Shown here: positions 35,151-46,227 of the stretch, piece by piece
Numbering within the stretch: position 1 is the stretch's first letter
Layout: the number at the start of each line of letters is the position of its first letter
Assembly: GCF_027943255.1 (NCBI RefSeq)
Contig: NC_072895.1
Span: 48,706,001 to 48,770,000 of the forward strand
Source of the DNA: Anastrepha obliqua
Lineage: Eukaryota; Arthropoda; Insecta; Diptera; Tephritidae
Reading direction: 5' to 3'
DNA length: 64,000 nt
Notes under the pieces: generated by a model
What the model was told of the DNA's origin: nothing
What the model saw: the letters and a program-made list of their open reading frames with translations, nothing else
Databases searched by the model: none
Position numbers and translations under genes: made by a program

Positions 35151-35470
35151 GCGGCCGCCGTAGCCGAATAGGTTGGTGCGTGATTACCATTCGGAATTCA
35201 CAGAGAGAACGTTGGTTCGAATCTCAGTGAAAGCAAAATTAATAAAAACATTTTTCTAATAGCGGTCGCCCCTCGGCAGGCAATGGCAAATCTCCGAGTG
35301 TATTTCTGCCATGAAAAAGCTCCTCATAAAAATATTTGCCGTTCGGAGTCGGCTTGAAACTGTAGGTCCCTCCATTTGTGGAACAACATCAAGACGCACA
35401 CCACAAATAGGAGGAGGAGCTCGGCCAAATACCCAAAAAGGGTGTACGCGCCAATTATACATATACCTTT
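35151..35470 (+). mobile_element. tRNA-derived SINE, copy 5 (well preserved), tail hit by a mariner
   Basis: Starts 'gcggccgccgtagccgaata' with the A box, and has 'gaacgttggttcgaatctca' (B box) near 35207. It includes the full body with 'catgaaaaagctcctcat' and 'caacatcaagacgcacacca', and ends 'gtgtacgcgccaattataca'. The mariner at 35473 follows immediately at a TA, so the tail served as its target. One of the best copies for a family consensus. Confidence 0.92.
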
Positions 35471-35472
35471 TA

Positions 35473-36220
35473 CTCAAATATGAACGAGACGTTATCAAAT
35501 TTGAGACGTATCTCAAAATGTTTTCCACGGAGCGGCAACTTGAGCTTGGGAAACAAGAAAAAGTCACATGGAGCCATATCAGGCGAATACGGTGCTTGCG
35601 GAACGATATTAACATTATTTTTGTTCCAATAATCGCGAACAAGACGTGATGTGTGAGCTGGTGCATTATTGTGATGCAAGAACCATGACTTGTTGTCCCA
35701 CAATTCCTTCCTTTTAAGACGAATGTTCTCGCGCAAACGCTTTAAAACGTCTAAATAATATTCAGCGTTAACCGATTTTGCGATTTGTGCGATTTTCAAG
35801 CACAATTTCCTTTACTTTTCCGATGTTTTCGTCGTTTACTGATGTTGCTGGACGACGTTCATGAGGCAAGTTTTCAACCGATGTACGGCCCTCTTTGGAC
35901 GATTTGTACCACTGGAAAACACGTGCACGCGATAGAGCAGAGTCAGCATAGGTTGTCTGCAACATTTTTAAGGCGTCTAAAGCCGAAATTTTGTTGGAAT
36001 AACAAAATTTCAAACAAATTCTTTGAATTTCCATCGTTAAATTCGAAGAACTCACTCGAGCTTGGCTTGTTTACAGTAGCACAGAAAACAAACTATGTGA
36101 CATATCACGCTGAAATTTGCCATGTACGCTTATAACAGTCCTACCAAAACACAAAAAACTTATTTTTGCCATATGTCATTCGCGGACTGTTTTATTGATA
36201 CCGTCTCGTTCATATTTGAG
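35473..36220 (-). mobile_element. Internally deleted mariner (DD34D type), 748 bp
   Basis: Inverted termini CTCAAATATGAACGAGACG match at both ends (35473 and inverted at 36220) and continue into GTATCAA. On the minus strand the N-terminal part (from 36055) reads 'TMEIQRICLKFCYSNKISAL', 'SRARVFQWYKSSKEGRTSVE' and 'SVNDENIGKVKEIVLENR'. It then jumps, with loss of frame, to 'SVNAEYYLDVLKRLRENI'. The region with the first catalytic Asp is deleted. In the C-terminal part, 'LHHNNAPAHTS' has Asn in place of the second catalytic Asp, while 'YSPDMAPCDFFLFPKLKLPL' keeps the third, 34 residues downstream. Complete ends but no function. Confidence 0.9.
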
Positions 36221-36349
36221 CAGAAGTTATATACATGACAGCAGACATCACAAGACTCATTGACTTTTTTAGAACAGCAACCGACCAGCCTGAGGTATTT
36301 TTCTGAAGGTGGTCATTGGTTTACTTTAGAACTGTTAATTAAATATATG

Positions 36350-37092
36350 CCCAAATTTTGTTTGTATACCCAGAAAATCGGCTGCCACATTATCTGTCCA
36401 AAATTATTATAAAGAAATAAGTGTTTTGGATTAGAGATTTAAAGCACATGCTTAGTAAAAACGATGTCATTTGGCGAATAGATAACATAAATGGATAGCA
36501 GATGCAAAATTGCTATTAACAAACCACAACCAGGTTAGGATGAATATGTACATACAAAAAGCCTTAAGTACTATTGGATATATAAGGAATTCGATTGGTC
36601 AAAAGGTCTGGTTTATTAAAAACAATATGTCTTAGAATCAAGCATGTGGATCGTGAGGGCTAGAAGTGACATGGTAATTTTAAATAACAACTGATTTGAC
36701 ACACAAAATAAAACTTGCTGAATGTGTATTTTAAGCGAGCTTGAAAACATAGCACATTTCCTGGCCCACTGTCCAATGCTAAGGGAATATAGAAACGTAT
36801 TTTTCGGAAAATTTACCTTAAATGACTCACAACTGATTGAGGGGAATGATGATTGGGATACACTTTTGCGTTCTATTAAATATGCATTTAGATACAGAGA
36901 TTACTGAATGAAAGAGTTTGTTTGGCAGAGATTTAATCTGAAAACCAGATAATTGTTTGCACGAAAAATAAATCGATAGACGACACATCCACTATCGTTA
37001 AATTATTGTAAATATTTTTCTTCTTAATAGAATAAGTAACTATCAAATTTTGTATATTTTACTTTTATTTGCAATAAATACTACTACTAGTG
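36350..37092 (+). mobile_element. LINE 3' end, family B copy 2
   Basis: This is the plus-strand partner of the LINE at 7733-8800; long blocks are nearly identical. Shared blocks include 'aaaatcggctgccacattat', 'aaaacgatgtcatttggcga' and 'atcaagcatgtggatc'. It preserves the C-terminal Cys/His knuckle 'CILSELENIAHFLAHCPML' (36723-36780) and the following 'YRNVFFGKF'. The 3' end is 'tttgcaataaatactactac' around 37066-37092, the same TAC-repeat tail as copy 1. Small indels break the frame. The two copies define the exact 3' terminus of this LINE family. Confidence 0.85.
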
Positions 37093-37122
37093 CTACTGAA
37101 TGGTTGGATATCCAGGTTTATA

Positions 37123-37489
37123 CAGGGTTGCCCATATTTGACGGAGCCATCTGGCAACCCTGTATCTTTTGACAGAGGCGTCAGATCGCTTAATGACATA
37201 CCGCGTTGGAAGCGTCAGTCCAAGCAGATTTTTACCATGGAAAAGTATACGCCACGCGAGCGCTCCCAAATTGTTGAAATTTACATTCAACAAAAGAAGT
37301 CAAAAGAAGAAGAACAAAATCATCATGTCCGATGAGGCTCATTTCTTATTGAGTGGGACGGTAAACAAGCAAAATTGCCGTATTTATGTATTTACCAAAT
37401 AAAATGATTATTATCGTCAACATCAAAAAAATTGAGTTTTTCTTTGATTTAAAAAAAACACATGGGTCCGTCGAATATGGGCAACCCAG
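37123..37489 (+). mobile_element. Miniature rosa-type element (367 bp) with transposase scraps
   Basis: Ends are CAGGGTTGCCCATATTTGAC at the left and, inverted at the right, CTGGGTTGCCCATATTCGAC, with TA on both sides (37121-37122 and 37490-37491). Inside are two pieces of a DD41D-type transposase. One is the N-terminus 'MEKYTPRERSQIVEIYIQQ' (ATG at 37238). The other, reading 'KIIMSDEAHFLLSG' and 'VNKQNCRIY', holds the first catalytic Asp. Everything between and after has been lost. The left terminus also contains its own perfect 10-bp hairpin (CAGGGTTGCC at 37123-37132 and GGCAACCCTG at 37153-37162). It interrupts the candidate exon ORF at 37492-37737. Confidence 0.9.
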
Positions 37490-37491
37490 TA

Positions 37492-37737
37492 TACTCAAAT
37501 CAGTGTCAAAACGTTTGCCGTTGTTGTCATTTAATCGAGAGTGACATACTAGAACTCGTTTTCCTTTCAATGGAATTTTTTTCGCATGATGAATAGGCAG
37601 GTTTATGCAATGAGCTGCTTTCTTCTTGATGCATAGATGCCCGATAGAAGCCCTATCTGTTAGTGAAGATATGTACGCTCCAGATTCTAGCGATCTCCTA
37701 GGTCCGATACGTTGGAGTGATCCCAATGCGTCTTTGA
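37492..37737 (-). other. Candidate exon of an unidentified gene, minus strand
   Basis: On the minus strand a tract 'tttatcttttactaaacag' ends at 37738 and looks like a branch-point region plus 3' splice site. The frame behind it ('KDALGSLQRIGPRRSLESGA', 'SSLTDRASIGHLCIKKKAAH' and so on) stays open for more than 80 codons to the edge of the miniature element at 37489. The composition (balanced codons, mixed charged and hydrophobic residues) is more protein-like than the surrounding AT-rich ORFs. No domain was recognised and no donor site is obvious. It could be a gene or retrogene fragment broken by the transposon, or an unrecognised transposon ORF. Confidence 0.3.
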
Positions 37738-37989
37738 CTGTTTAGTAAAAGATAAAGTTTATAGTTAGTCAACGCCAAATAACCAAAAGATGACTCTAGT
37801 TTACTAAAATGCGAGCAATGTATTGCCTAGTTTATAAAACTTCAGTTGAACAATTAATATATTTGTCGGTCTATGTAAAGCTGGTTCCTGGTCTGCCTAT
37901 TCGCACCAAGCTACAATAATTTAGAAAGTTGTGATCATACACATACACAAACACACACATTTTATTGTTCCACTCGGCTACTTCTTCTT

Positions 37990-38305
37990 CTTGTTAATTG
38001 GCCCAATAGCCGCTTACGCAATTTTGGCCGAGTTTAACAAAGGGTGCCAGTCGTTTCTTTCTCGTCAACAATTGTAGGCTTTCATAAGAAATTGTGCCTG
38101 AGAGATTAAGTTCTCCGGCCCATACATTTCTTTCCAACATCAGGTTAAAGAAGGCACACGAGAGCAAGTCACCCTGTCTGAAACCTCGGCTCAAACATCT
38201 CGGAGAGGTCCTACCGAATTCTGACTGCGCTGCTGGTATTGAGCAACGTTATCTTGCCTAGCCGTATTAGTTTTGCGCGGATACCGAATTCAGCAATCGC
38301 AACAT
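37990..38305 (-). pseudogene. RTE-type LINE reverse-transcriptase fragment
   Basis: The minus strand, in two frames, reads 'AEFGIRAKLIRLGKITLLNT', then 'SRGFRQGDLLSCAFFNLMLE' (38194 downward). The 'RGFRQGD.LSC..FN..LE' box is the same motif seen in the plus-strand RTE copy at about 48345-48400. The fragment ends near 37990 and meets a plus-strand RTE fragment head-on at about 38305. Confidence 0.72.
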
Positions 38306-39152
38306 TTGAAATCGACGAAAAGATGGTGTGTGTTGATTCTTCTTTTATGGAGCATCATTTCTCGTTCTCTACGTACCGCCGCCGAAGAAGAAATCAGATT
38401 CCGGCGAACCCAAAAAAACAATTGGTACGACGAGGAATGTCATGCTGCCGCAGAAAGGAAAGATGCTGCCTATAGAGCCATGCGGGATCGCTACAGAGAG
38501 CTAAAAAAGGAAGAGAGACGTATTATCCGACAGAAGAAACGAGAGGCTGAAATACGTGAGTGCGAGAGCTTGAGATGCTGGCAAATAGGAACAACGCACG
38601 AAAATTCTACCAGAAAGTTCGGCGGCTTACAGAAGCTATCAAGACCGAGGCGTTTTCCTCTAAGAACAAGGACGGCGATCTGGTGACGGACATCCACAGT
38701 ATTCTTAGATTATGGAGGGAACACTTCTCGAACCTGTTAAACACTGATAGCTGCGCATGCCACAGAGAATGCGAAGATCCCGATACCCCAATCGTCGACG
38801 ACGGAATTGACGTTCCGCTACCCGACCATGACGAGGTGAGAACAGCGATAACGCGGCTAAATAACAACAAAGCCACGGGAGCCGACGGTCTGCCACCTGG
38901 GCTATTCAAACATGTCAGCGAGGAGCTGGTAAGATGCATGCATCAGCGCCTATGCAAAATATGGTCGGATCAAAACATGCCTGCCGATTGGAATTTAAGT
39001 GTGCTCTGCCCAATCCATAAGAAGGGTGATCTTCCAATCTGTGCAAATTACCGTGGGATTTGTCTTCTAAATATCGCCTATAAGGTTCTAGCGAGCGTAT
39101 TGTGTGAAAGGCTGAAGCCCAGCGTCAATCAACTGATTGGACCTTATCAGTG
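38306..39152 (+). pseudogene. RTE-type LINE fragment: linker and first half of RT
   Basis: The plus strand first reads 'SIISRSLRTAAEEEIRFRRT', 'KNNWYDEECHAAAERKDAAY' and 'RYRELKKEERRIIRQKKREA', the region between endonuclease and reverse transcriptase. After a frameshift near 38570 it continues with 'FYQKVRRLTEAIKTEAFSSK', 'ITRLNNNKATGADGLPPGLF', 'WNLSVLCPIHKKGD' and 'NYRGICLLNIAYKVLASVLC'. It stops abruptly at 'LIGPYQC', so the catalytic palm is absent. Relative to the RTE copy at 47672 it contributes more of the N-terminal side, so the two together cover most of the polyprotein downstream of the endonuclease. Confidence 0.88.
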
Positions 39153-40464
39153 TAGCGGAATGACAGCTTCCAACGCACAGCCATATATCCAGGGATGCTT
39201 CGCCTTCTCACGTTGGCTCGCTCTCGAACGCGTGTTCGGAAGCTACCCAGAGGGCTAATCCCAAAAGTTGTGAGCTGCTTGAACCATATGTAGAAGAATC
39301 GTCCTGGCCACTCCCAAGTGAATGGCGATCAGTAACTTTTCCCACTTGCGTGGACTTCTACAAATGAAACCATGATCCCTTGACAAGCACTACCAGCAGT
39401 TATTATCTCAATATACAAGATAATGCAAATCCACATGTTGAAGAACTATGTTTTGTTGAAAGTTTTTGTGAGACTCGTGAGAAACAGATGGAATTGGATT
39501 CTGACTAGATTAGAGTGGCTTCTACTGAGGATACCAACCAGCTGAGCAATGTTAGTATGAAGTAACGATAATTCCTGGTGCAAGATACGCTATCCAATGC
39601 CATATTCCTGCTACCATTGCCCAAGGTTTAATCCCAGATTTTATTTTTCTTTTCAGGCAGACATCCCTTAAAATTAGTAATAAATTGATATACTAGTATT
39701 GAAATGTTTTTACAAATAGGTAGCAAAATGTGCATTGGGTATAACTAATTTACTTTGTGCTTATTAAAAATAGTATTTATGCCCTATTAATTTACGTAAT
39801 GGGGCGAAAGTACTCACTTCCTTTAGAACTCTGTTTACGAACTTACACACATTCAAGCGACTATGCCACTATATACTCGTATACATATATATTTATATGT
39901 ACCATGCAGTACAAAGAATAGTTTCGAACTAACACAGAATCAGTTCATTATGGCACGGTTTTGATGCTAGAGAACATAGAATACTGAAGGTGCAAAAAAA
40001 GTAAATCTGCAATCTTTCAGCTATACATTTTGCTGCTATGAGTTAACATTTCAATAGTGGTTTAACAGGAAGAAGGTGAGAAAATGTTGAACAAAGACTT
40101 ATGTTGCTAGCACTTATTTGACATTCTCTGCTAAAATTTTATGTTAAACAAAGTTGATGAAGTGTGGGAACATTTTTACAGAGAAGTTGTGAGTAACATT
40201 TGCGCACATAATTTTGCATTCCAATTTGTTATGAAAAAATAAAAATAATATTCCCGCTTACAACATAATCAATGACTCTTTCTGTTCAGATATGTTTTTG
40301 AATTAAGTTAAATTTAAATTTATATATTTCCGTCATTTTCATGCATAAAAGATACTTTTAATCAGACTAAATTCAATTAATTTTTTAATAATGTTTTAAG
40401 TGTACTTGTTTGCAATTTACATAACTGTATAATAAACAATTTTTTGCTCGTTTCAATTGGTGTA
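39153..40464. other. Unclassified sequence after the truncated RTE copy
   Basis: 39153-39260 is GC-richer and open on both strands but shows no known motif. The remainder is AT-rich non-coding DNA. Confidence 0.35.
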
Positions 40465-41065
40465 AAGAAATGTTGAAGAAATGAAGCACGCCTATGATAT
40501 CATAACAAGTGACGAGTCTGAGATCTATGCATGTGAACAATCGACAATATGGGTATTACAAGACGAGCTTAATGCAACAAAAGTTGTTCGCAGAAGAAGC
40601 ACCTCAAAGCAAATGGTTTCTGTTGTTTCGGAAAATCTGAGCATGTCCCAACTGCATGTCCGGAGAAACTTCAAACAGTCAATTCTGAGTGATATAAAAT
40701 CATTTGTTTGCCAGAGATTTGCGGAGAATTAGGGAGAGTCAACCGCCGAAAACGAATCATCCTTCACCAACCCAATCTGAGATCTCACGTGTCAGCTCAG
40801 ACAAGACAGTTTTTGACCGTTAAAAGATCGAATTAGTGAGTTAGGGTGGATTTGGCCCCTAATGATTTTTGTTCCCGAACATCAAAAATAAAATCTAAGG
40901 TCAATGTTTTTTAACTTCTGCAGAAGCTGTTGAAGCCTTTTAACTCCTCGTTTTGAAAGTATCCACTTCTGAGTGGCAAAGTGCTTTCAAAATTGAACCA
41001 AGTGAAGTTCAATGCAGAAGTGTATGAAAAACAACAAAATCATATTCATGATTATACTACTGTAT
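40465..41065 (+). pseudogene. Decayed mariner transposase (middle part)
   Basis: The plus strand from ATG 40481 reads 'KHAYDIITSDESEIYACEQS', corresponding to the first catalytic Asp block ('TGDES.IYAYEP'-like), then 'TIWVLQDELNATKVVRRRST' and 'SKQMV'. After that 'GHMATVPLEQRRTVN'-like text is frameshifted and the second and third Asp regions are reduced to traces ('ILHH', 'GPDLAPNDF' like at about 40850). The end near 41010-41060 still resembles the C-terminal 'MQKCI' helix. Old and non-functional; no terminal repeats found. Confidence 0.65.
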
Positions 41066-44000
41066 TTTCATTATTGGGCGCAATATATAAAAGGCTATCT
41101 TGGTAACAAGCATATTATCAAGAATGAAGTCCAGGAAGTAATTCATCTACTGCTTTCTCAAATGACATGGTCTGGTGGCAACGTGTTTTATGTTATTTTA
41201 TTATTTTATAGTTTATTAGTACTTGTTTAAGAAGAAAACATTTATTTCACTCAAGAAGTATCATCATGGCTTCATTACGACTTGACATTCCGATCTTTTG
41301 CATTAGTAGCCGCAATTAACTCCCGTGCCTACTGCGGCATTGGCGAGAGTGGCTATTTCATGCTTTTGTGTGAAGGCCAGCGCTACTAGCGTAAAACTTG
41401 GGTTAAATCATCACGTCAGCGAACGTACCATACGTCACTGAAAAGTGCATATTTCGCACTATCACATGTGTGAACGAGTGCTGAACGTACTCGACTGATC
41501 GAACTGTCATTCAAACACCGACAGCCGCCCGTAAACGATCGAATTTAATCAAAGATGTAAGTAAATTGTAAGAATATATAATTACATATGAATAAATAAA
41601 TTTATTATAGGACGAATTTTAATTAACTCAAAACCACCCAAAGATGTATATGGCCAACAAAGTCTACGATTAGAAGCCGTACGCGAAAACTTAGGGAAAT
41701 AAGTACCTGCAATTTTGAATTTTGAGTTTTATGGAGTATTCAGTGGAGAATTTTTGATTTTATAAGTTGTTTTGGATACTATTTACTTTTGTTTTCTTAT
41801 GTATTTAAGTATTTATGACTGACGAAACATTTTTATGTGATAAATGAAACAAGTGGTCGTTAATGAAGTATAGGTATATGTGGTAGAATAAAAAAAACAA
41901 CAATAATTGGCATATTCATACTTTTATTTCACCTTAAGTATGGTATAAAGGCTTTCAATTTCACCTAGAAAATATTTTAAAGCTATTTATATGGTGGTTA
42001 GTTGTTGTACGTATGTGATGATTCGACCCCTGAGCACCAACTGGTCCATTTTGCATCCATGTAGCACTAGTTAAGCGGCAATCGCGAAATGTAAAGACTA
42101 CTACTCATAAAGCCAGCGGCCATTTGTTTCTAGTGGGCATAAAGCAGGTGTTCAATGCGTCCAAATATATTGCGTGTTAATATACTCGTATATCTACTAT
42201 ACTTGTTGATATTTGATAACTACACCTTTGCAGAGATGAGTGTGCGTATCCTATCTTGGAGGGGCAAACCAATACACTAAAACATTTTTTTAATACGAGT
42301 ATGGCATGTAGAAATGTGTGCATATATGTGTTTAGCTAAAATATTTGTGGGTGAGTGAGCGCATACGTCCGCTTTCCTGTTTATTTTCGCTTCATACTGC
42401 CGCTGGTGTCGGCAGTTGCTGGAAGTTGTTGGGCATATCGCATTTTCGCGATACCACAATTCATATGCAATGCCATGCTCAACGGCAGTTCTTGCCTGAC
42501 TGCCACTAAATCGCGTTGCATATTCCTTTGCGGTTATCTGATTTAGTTTAGGGGTGAATTAAATAAATTTAACTTTCACATTTAAAAACTGCGACCACCC
42601 ACAATTGACGGAAAAGTCTTAGCAAGGGACTGTGGTTGGGTTTTTCATGCTGCCAAAGGATTTGAACGAACAAATAGAAATAAATTTGTGAATTTTTTAG
42701 TGGATGACACCAAAGTTAAATATAATCACAATTTCATTTTGAGAGAAATTCGGATATTTCGCGCTTCGAGTTATCTAAAAAAAAAAAAAAAAAATAGTGC
42801 GTGTGTACAATTCGCTGCCAAAGTAGCAAATGCTTTTTTGCTTTATCATCACCGCCAATAGAGTTATCGAATTTTCGGTATACCAGTGTGACGTAGTGAA
42901 CTCACCGCTTAAATCTATTAAACAAGTGAATGTTTTAAGATTCCTCTTCTTCGTGTAATGATAGTGTTTTGCTGAGAATGTTAATATTAATGATGCCATC
43001 CGAAAAGCCAGAGCGGCACCTCAGACGCTGCAGATATGGTAAGCTAAGCAAAACGTTCAGGTTTGGGGCAGCAATGCAAGTCACTTAGTTGACTCTTGAG
43101 TCAACACGAGACTGCTCTAAACTGCTGTCTCACTTACCTTTCTGTGCCATCTTATTTGCCCCGAACTCTTTCATCTGCACACTTTCACAAGTTGATGCTC
43201 TTCATTGCTCTTTGGTTTTTTAAGCTCATCCTTCATAATAATTTTTGCATTGTCCTTGGGGTTATTGTCTGCGTTATGATTTATTCATCTCAGACATTTC
43301 TGTCTTAAAAATATTTCTTTTGCGCATATTTCTTGAATAGATATGCAAAAGGAGCAATGCGGAGACATCACTAGAGAATTTAAGCAAATGCGTAAAGAAT
43401 TTGCATTTTCATTCTTTGTTGTTGCAATTACTATGCTATATTGCATTTGACGTTTCACATTGCTTTTGCGGGTAAACATTTCATATTGTACATTATAAAC
43501 GTTTCAAGTTTTCCAAAAGACATCAATTAAGATTGAGTAGCGAGAAAATTATTATGGGATGGGTACAATAAATGGACAAAAATTGTGTAGTAAATACGAA
43601 GTGTGGCTGTTAAGCAATGAGACTGATGCTGAAAAATACAATATTAAATTTTAATTTCATGAATACGCATTTATTTATAATCACCTCAAATATATGATTT
43701 AGTAAATAGGTGAAGTAAGTAATAAGGCTGTCACAATTGGTCCTTTGCGTCCCTGACTGTCGTGACGTGTAAAACCAAAAAGTAACAGATGTTCTTGTCG
43801 AGAAAATAAATAATATATTTCATTGTGTATAAACAGGTTTTTGTTGGTTGTGAAGTATATTATAAAATCAATGTTTATTCAAGCGAAAAGGGGTTTTAAT
43901 ACAATTTATGGTAGTTGTGGATGGTGGGTATGACCATAACTTCAACTTGGTCAATTCTAGCCTTTTCTTTACTCTTTCAAGCTTTTATCGCAAAGAATAG

Positions 44001-44319
44001 AGTGCATTTCAATTGACTCAATTAATTTAAATTCCATTTACTTCCTGCATTTAATTTGATATAATAAAATACACAATCGATAAAAATTTGGCAAAAGTAG
44101 AAAATTGCAAATTTTTGTGCATTCCGTCATGGCGTACGGCATGAATGCGGCGCCTTCGACTTAAATACATATTTTGCTATCAGTCAAATTTGTTGCCGCA
44201 GCGTAGGAACGGACCCCTTGTGATGGGCCTATTTTTTGACATTTGGCTGCATTAGGGACCATTGTTACCGTGTCGCGTTTTCGAAGAACTCACATGCATT
44301 TAAGAGGAAATTCGGCAGT
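41066..44319. other. Long stretch without recognised genes or elements
   Basis: About 3.2 kb. Parts around 41255-41570 and 42290-42560 have balanced composition and look like unique host non-coding DNA. 42778-42795 is an A-run. No transposase, LINE or SINE signature was found. Confidence 0.4.
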
Positions 44320-45220
44320 TATTTTACTATAGTTCGCGTGAGTACAGAAAAAGTGACAAGAGCCTACCTCAGCCTACCGCACTGCCTCAGGCGCTGCAAT
44401 TTTCGTGATCAGCGGTCAGAAACCTATCGACCTCATGATCCGGGAACGAATGGATGCGTGGGACTCCAAGAAGAAACACGTCATCACTAGCTTCCCAAAA
44501 CGGAGACGCCAAACCTTGCTGCGGTGGCAAAGCCGATGGGACACTGAAATGAGTGGCAGATGGACGGCGAAACTTATTCCATCAATTGACAAATGGATCC
44601 AAAGGAACTTCGAAGAAGTGAACTACTTCTTAACTCAGTTTCTCTCACCTCACGGATACTTCCGGAGTTACCTAACTGTATGGGCAAGGTAACCGATTCC
44701 AAGTGCACACACTGCGAAGGACCGAGCGATGACTCTGAACACACGTTTTTTAGTTGTGACAGGTGGCTCGCGGAAAGAGGTACTCTGATGGAGCAAATTG
44801 GGGACATCGCGCCGAGCAACAGAATCAGCAAAATGGTCGAACGTGGGAACAACTGGAACGCGGTAATGAAATACATCGAGAACGTACTACCAAAAAAAAA
44901 AAATTGAGCTTGACACAGTGCGACAAAGTGAAGCTACCCTGATAGAGTCACAAGAAGACGATCCTATAGCATAAAGGTAGCTACAAATATGGTGGACCCA
45001 AACGTGGGTGAATAGAATTGGTCCTTTATGGATACCGTTCTGCGCCCTCCCGAAGTAATATAGAAAGCAGTTCCGGGAAGGGTGACTCCCCAGGAGGAGA
45101 GGAGGGATCGCTTTAGTGGCCACACCACCCGACGCAGTAGACGGCGGTCCCTGTAAATGCGAAGGCATTTTGAACTTTTGAACCCTACTTCACCCACCAA
45201 TAAAGAAAAAACCTGATCCA
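44320..45220 (+). mobile_element. R1-clade LINE 3' end
   Basis: After 'ISGQKPIDLMIRERMDAWDS' (about 44405) the plus strand reads 'GRWTAKLIPSIDKWIQRNFE', 'EVNYFLTQFLSPHGYFRSYL', a frameshift near 44670, and then the CCHC knuckle 'CTHCEGPSDDSEHTFFSCDR'. The C-terminus is 'NRISKMVERGNNWNAVMKYI' with a stop near 44905. 'LIP....W..R..GEVNYYLTQ.LSGHG.FR.YL' followed by this knuckle is typical of the R1 clade. A 3'UTR of about 300 bp, more GC-rich than its surroundings, continues to around 45215. The reverse transcriptase is missing (5' truncation). It is not inside 28S rDNA here. Confidence 0.82.
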
Positions 45221-45224
45221 TCGC

Positions 45225-45440
45225 CTACGATACTCGCTGTCGCGAACATGCTAAGGTATACAAATTTTCCACAGAATCTTTCTCTCACACACTCCAGGGG
45301 ACGCCTTGTGAGATGTTGTCATCGTCCAAGCTTGTGCGCCACGCGTTAGGACAGGCACACTCAATTGTCTACTTGTCTCTTACCTTCAGTCCATTTATAT
45401 TCATGTACCAGATCTGGAATTGCTCACGTTCAAACCATTT
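45225..45440 (-). pseudogene. RTE-type LINE relic
   Basis: The minus strand resembles the RTE piece at 49870-50490 over 'gtgcgccacgcgttaggac' and the flanking 'gaatctttctct' region. Degraded coding text such as 'RGAQAWT', 'CERKILWKI' and 'DSEYRRRW' corresponds to the region around 'FEGKVLRKILGPVRVGEDYR' of the copy at 47672-49260. Very short and broken. Confidence 0.6.
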
Positions 45441-46223
45441 ATTGCTTCCGTTGCAAATATTAAATTCGTTTTAAATGTTTTAATTAATACATTGAGAATT
45501 ATGCCATTAAAATTAAAAGGAAGTATTAAATTTTGCTTTTGCTTTAAATTATGCTCACAGGTAAATTAATTTCCGCAGTAGCACTTAATTACTTTCATTC
45601 GATACTAATGCAATTGCTGTGTTATGCATACATACAGTTACTGACAGAAAATTGGGAATATACATAAGTATATGTCCTTTTTTATAAAGGCATAGTTTGA
45701 TAGCTTTTCTTAATATGTCATGTATGTATGAACTATGAACTCGTTTTTTAAAGCCTTAAGATCAAAGGTTCACAAATTCAGCCCCCTCTGTTTTTAAAAT
45801 GACAAATAATAACTTTGTCGATCTTCCTGCGCACCTTAATAAGCATTTCAGCTTGAAAAAATTTTGAAATCTTCAATAGAACTGTGCATAATAATCCAAA
45901 TTGAATCTAGTTTGTCAACTGAAGACTTCCAGCTAGTAATCGTTTTTCGAGCGAGACTTTCTCATGTACACTAAGCAGTTGCTCCTCTTCACACATCTGC
46001 TACTTTTGTAATTTTTAGAGATATATTTTTGACAGAAGCACTTTTTGATTGATATCTTTTTCTTTTCAAGACTCAACGTTTTGCCTATTTTCTTAAAGCT
46101 CAATTCACTCTAAGAACTCACAATTGCATAACTATTTCTCTTGAAGGCGAATCACCTTATGAATTGAAGGGGCACATACTGAATGTATTTATACACGGTT
46201 ACCAGCAAAGTCACGGTAAATAC
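45441..46223. other. Non-coding stretch, nothing recognised
   Basis: AT-rich DNA with no element signature. A TTAA at 46224-46227 marks the border of the next element. Confidence 0.4.
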
Positions 46224-46227
46224 TTAA

